A stretch of 64,000 nt of DNA. It comes from Argyresthia goedartella. Its lineage: Eukaryota > Arthropoda > Insecta > Lepidoptera > Argyresthiidae. How positions within the stretch are numbered: position 1 is the first letter of the stretch; the number at the start of each line of letters is the position of its first letter. The stretch covers positions 7,006,001-7,070,000 of the forward strand of contig OX463813.1 of the NCBI GenBank assembly GCA_949825045.1, in the 5' to 3' direction. The notes beneath the pieces are model-generated. The model had not been told where the DNA came from. It made no database searches and saw only the letters and a program-made list of their open reading frames with translations. Positions 1 to 61,083 of the stretch are shown piece after piece. The position numbers and the translations under genes were made by a program.

Positions 1-36
1 CTTGCACGCTCGGCTCAGGCGGAACGTGACAATGAG

Positions 37-1085
37 TCATCCTGTTTTGATGAGTTTTTTAGAGAGTTGGCGAAGGAGGCCGCCCTGTGTGGCTATGTCC
101 ACCACCCTGACCACTCCGTCCCGGCCAGGGAAGGTTAAAGTTACCCGGCTTCGTGGCCATATCCTTCTTGGTAGGTTTTCATCCACGATGAGCGCCAGAG
201 CGCCAATGTTTAGATCGCGTTCTCTATTTTCGCCTGTTGGTCGAGGCTGCATTATCGGCAGAATCTCCTTCACCCCACGATTCCAGAAATGGTCGGCTAA
301 TCTTAAAGCCTTCCTGCAATCCGCCTTTCGAAGAAGATCTTGATCTGTTAAGGTTGTGGGAAGGGCCTGGTTAAAGGAGGAGCCGATCAAATAATGGAAG
401 GGTGTTAGCGTCTCCTGATCGTCATGACTCACCGAAACGTGACTTAGGGGTCGGGAGTTGACGATGGCCTCAGCTTCCAGTAAGAGGCTCACAAGCACTT
501 CTGGTTTAGGCGCCCCTTCGCGTAGAGTAGCATTCAGTACAACTTTGACGGTGCGTATTAGTCGTTCCCAGCATCCACCGAAGAATGGGGCGGCGGGGAA
601 ATAAAGATGCACTTGACTCCTCTACTGGCGGCAAAATCGTTGACCTCTGTTTGATAAAACTCTCGTAAGATCCGGGCAGCGCCGATGAAACAAATAGCGT
701 TGTCGGAAAGTATTATTTCGGGAGTTCCTCTCCTGGCAATAAATCGACGCAGACTCATAATCACTGAATCAGTTGAGAGGGAATGTTCCAGATGTACGGC
801 TTTGGATGTCAAGCAGTTATACAGGGCTACGTATCGTTTCTCCTGCCTGCGAAAATCATCCAAACCAGAGAACGTGAATAGGCGGCGATGGTGAACAAGC
901 CGCTGCGGGGGAAGGTTTCCAGTCATTTGCTGGTGATGCTTCATACAGTACTGCGCAAGGGAAGAATATTTTTGTCTGAGCTCATTGACGACCATCTCAA
1001 TGTTTGCATGTCCAGCCTTGCGATGATAAAAAATAACCAGGAGGGGCACGACTGGGTGATGACCATCTAACAGTATTGTCACCAT
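37..1085 (-). pseudogene. BEL/Pao retrotransposon pol relic (integrase and C-terminal domain)
   Basis: Two overlapping minus-strand reading frames hold the end of a BEL/Pao polyprotein. The upstream frame (558-1085) has the integrase zinc-binding start (DGHHPVV, FYHRKAGHAN) and part of the core (LTSKAVHLE, ILSDNAICF). The downstream frame (37-612) resumes at the FFGGCWERL motif and continues into the C-terminal region (RPLSHVS, TPFHYLIG). The frames change at about 595-612, so a frameshift separates them. Sequence is also missing between the zinc-binding part and the core. The first catalytic region is shortened (FSGLDDF then RQEKRYV). The upstream end stops at a perfect palindrome (1052-1108). 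No LTR was seen. It is a decayed fragment without host function. Confidence 0.88.
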
Positions 1086-1108
1086 ACTGTTAGATGGTCA
1101 TCACCCAG
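1052..1108. repeat. Perfect 25-bp palindrome at the Pao relic border
   Basis: Arms at 1052-1076 and 1084-1108 are exact reverse complements around a 7-bp loop. The arms duplicate the Pao LLDGHHP coding stretch in the opposite orientation, so the plus strand also reads LLDGHHPDVQ past the palindrome. This is a fold-back duplication or the junction of two opposed Pao fragments. Confidence 0.85.
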
Positions 1109-1208
1109 ATGTCCAACCACAAGTCCAAGAGCTTGTTTACACTTCATGAACTGGACGCTGGTCACTTATTTACTACTTATTTTAATATTTATATAAACCA
1201 GAGTCAGT

Positions 1209-1413
1209 CCTGGGGGGTTACCACAATCTTTTTCCGTTCCAAATAAGGTTCAACACAAGAACATGACCATGGCTGCCATTTCCATTCCAATTCACCCATA
1301 ATGGGCTTTATTTTCCTAATACCATGACTTGTTTTAAAACGGTCACGGTAATTTTGCGATCAAATTAGGTTCCTAATCTGAATCGGCATAAGACGTTGTG
1401 GTAACCCCCCAGG
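1209..1413. mobile_element. MITE with 18-bp TIRs
   Basis: A 205-bp element is bounded by exact inverted repeats starting CCTGGGGGGTTACCACAA (1209-1226 and 1396-1413). It has no coding capacity. I saw no clear target duplication, so the superfamily is open. Confidence 0.7.
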
Positions 1414-1679
1414 TTGATACAGTCTCAAACCTGCCGGCTCCAGTAAATTCGATGTTGCTTTTGGCTACTGTTCCAGTGGTAATCGGTAAATTGTAAAAAC
1501 TAAATAGTGCACCCGGATGAGAAAATATTCTGACTTCCTTTACCAAAACATTCTGCCACATACTCGCAACACCATTATCGCATCATTGTAACTTAGGTTT
1601 TTGATACGGAAACCTTTTCAAGTATATAAAAAAGGTATTGTTTGTCCAATCTTTAAAGCAGGTGCCTATTACTCTTCTT

Positions 1680-3090
1680 ACAACAATATCGAAAAAGCAA
1701 TGAACCTTATAATTAAAAATGCAACCAGTATGGGTATAGAAGTAGAATAAGCACCGAAGATGCTGTTATGAAATTAGTTTCGACTGTCACTCGCCACGTT
1801 GACAATGCCAACAAGTGTCCAGGTGTATTTTTAGATCTTCAAGAGGCGTCTGCATTCTTATACTTCTCTCTCGCCTGGAAAATCTAGCAATAAGTGGCCT
1901 CCCCCTCAAATGGTTTCTAACGGGTCGGTACGTGTTGATAAAAAACTCAGTGGAAGCATGTCGTATACAAACGTTGTAACTCAAGGCAGCACACTTTGCT
2001 CTAGTCTATTTATTGAGTACATCAACAACTTGTGTAAACTAAATTCTGTCGAAGCTGTTTGCGGATGACACAGTTATACTGTTTCATGGAACCTGGGAAA
2101 ATGTGAAACATCGTGCGAAATCAGGTTTGGGTACTGTGACTGCCTGGCTAGAGAGTAATTTTTTGTCACTCAACACGTCTAAAACTAAATATTTATGCTT
2201 CAGCATAACCAGAGCAGGCGGAACAAACATTGACTTCAATCTAGTTATACAAACATACCCATGCAACAGAATGATAACGTGGACGGAAATCTGCAAATGT
2301 GACACTCTGTCAAGAATATCTAGCACCAGGTACTAAGTGTAATAATTTGTTATGTGTGGAAATATGTGGACCTCATTGCAAACGATAGGTTGCAATGACG
2401 TCCACATATTTCAACTACAACCGAAAGGATTCGAAAAAGTATAAACGTCTTCAAAAACTTAATAATAATATATGCAGATCTTAATCTACTCGTAGAAACA
2501 TACAATGCCTAAAGCCACAGTATAATTGAATAGCTTCCTGGGATGGTGCATCGAAAACAATTATGTTGGAAGCTGAGCGCGCCCATCTTGCTGTCCTAAA
2601 AGCTTTTTTGCTTCCTACCGACTCCCAACCGCACTTGTATTTAGCAGAACAAAATTGCTAACCATACGATTAACCTTCATTTAAAAGTGTGTAAGATACT
2701 ATTACGGACGGGTTTTATGTACCATTCCTTGCCCGTGACAACAAGAGATTGTTTAAATGCCCTGTTCTAACTACTAAAAGTACTTTTGCCCAACGACAAT
2801 TTTTTGCTACTGCTCCGCGTTTTTATAATAAAATAAACGCTCTCCTTAATATAATAACTATATACCTTAATAACTGTCAGATAAAGAACAGAAAGTTTTT
2901 TTTATCATGTTAACTCAGCTGTGTACTGTGCAACAAAAACAAATGGTTTAACTTTATAACGGGAAGAAACTGTCTCCCAAGACACAGGTTACCCTAATTT
3001 GAGTCCTAAGAGACAGGGAAAGCCTTTTGCCAAGGACTTGTTTTTGTGAATAAACGAATTTTTACTTTTATTTTTTACTTTCTTTGGTAT
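1680..3090 (+). pseudogene. Jockey/CR1-type LINE reverse transcriptase relic
   Basis: Broken plus-strand frames match the reverse transcriptase of Jockey/CR1-like non-LTR elements. About 1770-1860 reads STEDAVMKL then GVFLDLQEA (motif A, where the family has FLDLxKAFD). About 2055 has LFADDTVILF, keeping the FADD catalytic motif, and runs on as KSGLGTVTAWLESN and LSLNTSKTKYLCFS to about 2320. Further pieces appear at 2570-2640 and 2740-2850 (AQRQFFATAPRFYNKI, a typical C-terminal stretch). Stops and frameshifts separate the pieces. The end carries AATAAA-like sequence at about 3050. It is dead. The sequence around 2356-2410 forms a hairpin. Confidence 0.8.
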
Positions 3091-3164
3091 TTTAAGACAT
3101 TGTATGAAGCATATGCAGGAGCACAATTCATAATAAAATAACGAGTGATTTTAGATTTAATTAG

Positions 3165-3321
3165 GGGTTGCTGAATAGTTTGGGGTCTTAAATACTAGTT
3201 AATATTATGAAGTACTTTTTTCAGGTAAGTACTAATAAAGTTGCTATTATGTACATTAATCATTGATTAAAAATACCGAAATTGAAAAGTAGGTTGCTGA
3301 AAAGATGCTTTCCAGCAACCC
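3165..3321. mobile_element. Possible small MITE, 9-bp TIRs
   Basis: GGGTTGCTG at 3165-3173 and its reverse complement at 3313-3321 bracket 157 bp of AT-rich DNA. The repeats are short, so this is only a suggestion. Confidence 0.35.
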
Positions 3322-3479
3322 AAATATAAATAATTTTTAATTACGCTTTTTATGTCAGTACTCATTAAGACATATGACATTTATTCATATTTTATACATT
3401 GTATTAAGTACTTTTTACTAATAGTAAAGTAATATAATGTACAATTCATATATGCCTTAATAGTATTTTGTTACAGTTA

Positions 3480-3670
3480 CTAACGAAAGGCATTGAAATA
3501 CCTGTCGGCTCGTTTAATAAACCCACGCTTGGGTTTATTAAAGGAGCCGATAGGCGAGTTTCAGGTATCACACGAGTGTTTCCTGCCTAATAATGTACAG
3601 TTACAAACACTGCTCTATCTACACACATAAGCTCTCTATGATGTGTTAAGGAACCTCAGAACCCAAAGGA
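3480..3670 (+). repeat. Diverged fragment of the GAAACGAGCCGAAGGCGAG repeat family
   Basis: It contains the family hairpin (GGCTCG...CGAGTTTCA) and the following TAATGTACAGTTACA and TCTACACACATAAGCT blocks. Better copies lie at 4993-5465, 42230-43276 and 60553-61075, with a partial copy at 24957-25127. Confidence 0.65.
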
Positions 3671-4990
3671 TTCTCGTGATCGAATTGGTACAATCGCCAC
3701 TTTTTTATTTGTTTCGAACAACTCAGCGTAAATAACATATCTACAGATTTTATATTGCTACTTGTTTCAATTATTGAACTGAGTATATCAAATGTATATC
3801 ATAATTCGGATATGTAATGTTTATTATAAATATCGATTTTTTGCGAATCCAAGATAGGTCCAAAGCCATACGCACATAATAACACCATTAGGTACGCTGT
3901 ATCATATTGCTGTCGTTCAATAAAACAAAAATATGGTTTTTCATATTTGACATAACATAACATAGCGTCACGGTTTTACCATTACGGGATGGCAGACTTT
4001 GAGCTAAACGAGCAGTAATCCCCTACCTACTAATATGTTCCCCTCGATGTTATATACGGTAATATTATGGTACCAAATCCGGAATGTAGGCACAATGTAT
4101 CCAGCGGCTGCTTTTTGTGGCCTGCTTAATTTGGCCAGGTAGTGGGTGATAAGGGGATATTTCAGCTTTAGTTATTTATCTCAGCTTCTACATAGAATTT
4201 GTGGTTCAAATTTTTAAGATATCTTTATGAATAAGTACACTAATTCGTCAATTGATTAGCTAATCCGCTATTGTCCTAGAACTTGTATGATAGGGCTCCA
4301 AACATAAGGCGCGGTCAAATTAACAACGGAGCCTGATTTCTTTCAAAATACATAATCCAGGTTTATGAAACCTTCAGAAGAAATGATGGAAGTTATAAGG
4401 AACCTCTGATAGAGATATCAAGTCTTGAAGTAGCATCGTTTGAATGTGTTCAGAGATTTTCACATTTTTTTTGTAAACTCAATAACGCATAAAATAACAA
4501 GTTTAAAATAAAAGTAATTACTAACAACTAATGTATAAAATCTCTAGGTTCAGCCGTTGCAAAACAGAAAACCCTCAAACGTTATCCCAGCAGAAAAATG
4601 AATAACTCAGTTCTTATAAGGGGCACAAATTCCCCACTTCCGGTACATTGATGCACAAATATAAGCTAATTTCATAGAGCTAGGTCGATAAAAAAAAAAC
4701 TAGGAGAGCGCTCCTCCAGCAGAATGTGTTTTTCGCATTTATCTGTTGGAAGCTCAAATTTTATATTTCGCATAAATCTCTTGGAAGCTCAAATTTCATA
4801 TTTCGGGCACAATTTTTTCTCACAGAGCACTAATTATTTGCTGGAAGTACGCTCACCTAATTTAGTGTTTATTGAGAATTTCGAAATCCCAACCTTTTTT
4901 GCTGGAAGAACGCTCGCAAAAGGCGTCTGACCCTTATCTATGCCCTTATCGACTTTTTAAATAACTACTACATAAAATACGTACCTAGTA
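3671..4990. other. AT-rich stretch without a recognisable gene
   Basis: No coding potential is seen on either strand. The only structure is a near-tandem duplication of about 38 bp at 4725-4805 (TTGGAAGCTCAAATTT repeated) and related GCTGGAAGTACGCTC units to about 4915. It lies downstream of the Alk stop. Confidence 0.5.
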
Positions 4991-4992
4991 AG

Positions 4993-5465
4993 TATAGTAG
5001 TTTATGTGACTGCTAAAGAATGGAGGTTATTAATACTCGAGAGTGGGTTTATGAAACGAGCCGAAGGCGAGTTTCATAATAATATCACTCGAAAGTTTTA
5101 ATGCCTAATTTTGTACAGTTACATACACTAGTTTATCTACACACATATCATAAGCTATCTTTATTGTATTCAGGAACCGCATCTTCGACCGGCGTGGCGG
5201 CATTGACAATTGCTCAGCAATTGTTTAGCTTGTAGGTGCTGTAGTACCAACTTCACAGACAAAGTAGGGGCGGCACTCAAACGGGCGTCGGCGTTCGAAA
5301 TTGGAATGTCATAATATGTAGAAAATTTACACATTATGGTCATAATGTTCAATATTCAGATAAGAAATGAGTTTTTACAAAGTAGTTTAACATTATGCTG
5401 ATCGTAACGTGCGGTTTTTGGACGCAGTAAAGAGGGTATATGATACGTGTGCAGATAAAATAAAA
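4993..5465 (+). mobile_element. Non-autonomous element, family A copy 1
   Basis: It begins at TAGTAGTTTATGTGAC and has a subterminal palindrome (ACTCGAGAGTGGG, then GAAACGAGCCGAAGGCGAG). A TTTATCTACACAC block at about 5132 recurs inverted at the right end (about 5440-5460), giving roughly 60-bp internal inverted repeats. It shares all blocks with copies at 42230-43276 and 60553-61075. It has no intact ORF. It may be a Helentron/DINE-like or TIR-type non-autonomous element; the class is not settled. Confidence 0.75.
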
Positions 5466-7801
5466 AATGTGTGTATCCTGATAAGATGAGCTGGAAAATA
5501 AAACGCCCAAATTGTACATTTATTATAATGATTTATTTTTGAATATCAATTACACTTTCCATTCTGTTGTTATTTTATAAATACATCCAACTCTTACTTC
5601 CACCTTATTGGGTACCATTTATATAAATGTGCTTTACCATACACTGTATACACTAGTAAAGTATTCAGTTAGTTTACAGCGCATTTTATAACTACTAATT
5701 CAAATATAATACTGCTCGAATACAAATGTCATGTTTGACATAATTTGTGTTCTTTGAACATAAAATCTTTGACCATCTCACGTAGGTTCATCATCAAAAA
5801 TAATGCCGCCTTTGTGTTCGTTGTTCTATACCGATCCTAATTACTTGAGGACACACATGTGTCGCTTTCATTATGTGCAACAAGAAATAACAATCATATC
5901 TCAACTACAAAATAAACTTAACTGCCCCGTTAAAATAACCGCTGAGACAATAACTTGACTTTCATCTGAACTTTATTGACTAGGAATTAAATACCGTCCT
6001 TATATTGGTCACATGGGACGATACGGCTTTTTATTTGCAGGGCAGTGAGAAATACAATGAAGAATAACATTTCAAAGTCACTCGCGACATACTTTTAAAA
6101 AGGAACTCTGTCATTTTTTGCATTCTTTTCATCCGTAACTATACTTATGTCACAACCACAATTTCCTTTTTTAATTTATTAAAAAAGTTACGAAGGATTT
6201 TTCTAAACAAAGAAATATTCTAAAATTGAGCAACATTACTGTAGTGACAATAAAACGTTATTCGTTCAAACAAAAAATAAATAATTACTTATTTTTAGTC
6301 GGTATGGCGACTTGCATTGACTCTGTATCAATGTTGAATGCATAAATATATTTCAAATCTTAATACTTCGAGACGTATCGCCATCTCATTGAAATGCCAA
6401 CGCATATAATTACATATATATTTTTACACAAAGAAAGATACCACATTACCCTGTGTCATTTAATTTGAAGCCTCAATTGATTTATGAAATAAATGCGTGT
6501 AGATTACAAGTTTTGGCTCTACTTTAACTGAAATTAAAATAAAATAAATGACTTTAAAAATTATACGCATGTTATCGATTGCCTTAACACCTATCTTAAT
6601 ATATAATTAAAGCATCCATTTATGTGAGTATGTCACACAAAGTTATTTAGAGTTATTAATGTAATCGTAGAGTGTCAACAAATTGCGAGCGAAGAATTTT
6701 ACTAAAATAACAGTTTAAATACAAAATTATTGGGATCAATTTAACTAAAATACCAGCTTGAATACAAACTTAGTGATCAATTTACCAACATACAATACGC
6801 AATCATTTACTCGCTCGCCAAAAAATATAACATTTTTTTATAAACATGTTTAAACAACACCACATACCATCAATGTACTCTATACGTTATGAAAATACCA
6901 AGTATACCTACTTAGGTAACGTAATATTTTAACAAAATTTGTTACATTATACTTTGGGGCGGAATTATGCATACACTACAATTTTAATTCATATACAATG
7001 ATTTTAAGGGCTATATTTTTTAACTACTTAAGTTTTGTTTTATGACCTTAACCTTCTTCGATCACGTCATTAAAATTAAAAATACCATATTTCATATTTA
7101 AAGAACGACCATATTGTTTTTACTATTCTTTATTCTTGGGGTTTAAGAAATCTATTGAAGCATTTTTCAAACTTCCAAATTGATGTGCGCTTATTTTCTC
7201 AATATGTATAAATGGTCACAAGTTAACTTAACAGTAATTACACAAAAATCTTAATACTCGCATAACAAAGCGGGCTTAACTGTTCACAAAGCGTTTTCAT
7301 AAAGGTAAAAAAGCCTAACTAAGGACAATGTTAAAAAAGTTATTCCAAACTACACTTTTGCAAAACATTTTGAGCTAATTGAGCAACAATAACATTTTCA
7401 TCTAAAAGCATCAGGAAGCCATTTTGTTTGTCAAAATTCTAGACATTTCCAAAAAATCAACAACATGTATTTTGTATATATACGTAATTTTGGCGATAAA
7501 TATTTTCTTATTTTTAATTAGTCTACTTATATGTAATGTGATCTTCACACACAGTATGACTAGTGGCTACAGAGTAGATTAGGCTTCTTATTTTAATTGT
7601 AAAAGTTCACTAACTTTAAAAACCTCAATATTTACACCTTACTTCAGTAACATTTCAGATATAGGTATTCTTATAAATCGTCCAGGTAAACGGCGGCACC
7701 TTTAAATTAAAACGCACGACTAAAAACGCGACGCACCACAACCAAATGCAACAGCTCAGTTTAAAAAACGCCATTAGAAATGCAATGTCACTTTAAAAAA
7801 C
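5466..7801 (-). other. Probable Alk 3' UTR and downstream flank
   Basis: About 2.3 kb of very AT-rich sequence directly follows the Alk stop codon and contains none of the repeat families seen elsewhere, as expected for a long 3' UTR. AATAAA hexamers on the minus strand occur at 7134-7129, 5537-5532 and 5524-5519. The true cleavage site cannot be chosen from sequence alone. Confidence 0.4.
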
Positions 7802-59883
<52,082 letters not shown>

Positions 59884-60039
59884 CTATCAGAGAGAAACAC
59901 ATAGAATAGAGCTGTAATAAGCCATTTAAGGGCCAAAGTAAATGGTACGAATAAATTAAAGAAGTAAAAATATAATAAAACGCAAACAAACAAAATATGT
60001 TCGAACTTGGTTTTGACCCTACAGTTTGCGGTTCCTACA

Positions 60040-60525
60040 TCAAACTTATTGTGGTACCGACCTACTATAAAAGGTGCCGCTGAACTGCGAAATGCCTAAT
60101 TAAAACACGTCTTTTGTATGGGGACCCCCTTTTTTTATAAAATCCCGTGTAGTTCATTATTTTTAGCTGTAGCGGCAATAGAAATACATTCTGTGAACAT
60201 TTTAAGCGTCTGCCTGTTACGGTTCGTGAGATACAGCTCTCAGACGGACCTACAGATGGACGGACGAACGGACAGCGGAGTATCAGTAATAAGGTCCGTT
60301 TGGCACCCTTCGAGTGCGGTACGCTTAGTACGCCACGCTCGAGAAAGGCCCTTGTCTATGAACAAATGTCATTTTCTCTATCGAGCCCGATATCTCTCGG
60401 CGTGTCTCGCTCTCGCCGCGACGTGGGTGACGGAGACGGACGACCAAATTATAGACATGGCAAGCTCTCTTTCGACGTCGAGAGAAAGTGAAGAGTACAA
60501 TGCTAAGCGTACAGAACCCTAAAAT
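60040..60525 (+). repeat. AGTGCGAGTCGGACTC repeat, diverged 3' half
   Basis: TGTAGCGGCAATAGAAATAC, a GGACGGACGAACGGACAG run and TCCGTTTGGCACCCTTC align with 27,097-27,503; the segment 60,330-60,520 is extra. Confidence 0.6.
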
Positions 60526-60552
60526 ACACACACCATTTCAAATTAACACATG

Positions 60553-61075
60553 ATAGTAGTTTATGTGACTGCTGCATAATGGAGGGCATTAAAACTCGAG
60601 AGTGGGTTCATGAAACGAGCCGAAGGCGAGTTTCATAATAATATCACTCGAGAGTTTTAATGCCTAATTATGTACAGTTACATACACTAGTTTATCTACA
60701 CATGCATTTATAAGCTCTCTTTGATGTGTTCAGGAACCGCATGTTTGACCGGCATTGTGGTTCTGCAATTGTTTAGCTTGTTCTTTAGTACCAACTTCAC
60801 TCAGACGGGCGTCGGCGTTCGAAATTTGAATGTCAGTACCAACTTCACAGACAAACTAGGGACGGCACGCGAGTGGGCGTCGGCGTTCGAAATTTGAATG
60901 TCATTATATGTAAAAAAACTACACATAATGACCATTATGTGTAGTTTTCCAGATACGAAACGAGTTTTTACCAAGTAGTTTAACATAATGCTGATCGTAA
61001 CGTGCGGTTTTTGAACGCAGTAAAGAGGGTTTATGATACGTGTGTAGATAAACATATAAACAGCTTTGATTTTTG
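60553..61075 (+). mobile_element. Family A element, copy with one 47-bp unit
   Basis: TAGTAGTTTATGTGACTGCT at the left, ACTCGAGAGTGGG, GAAACGAGCCGAAGGCGAG, and GTGTGTAGATAAA at the right. It has an internal duplication of the GGGCGTCGGCGTTCGAAATT block (60,800 and 60,880). The RTE LINE's A-tail begins about 10 bp beyond its right end. Confidence 0.8.
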
Positions 61076-61083
61076 CCAAAAGT

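Noticed and set aside
60801..61079. 92-codon ORF with relatives at 42,158-42,541 and 5,170-5,352
   Set aside because: Similarity between these frames comes from the shared non-autonomous element, and the frame is broken in the 5-kb copy.
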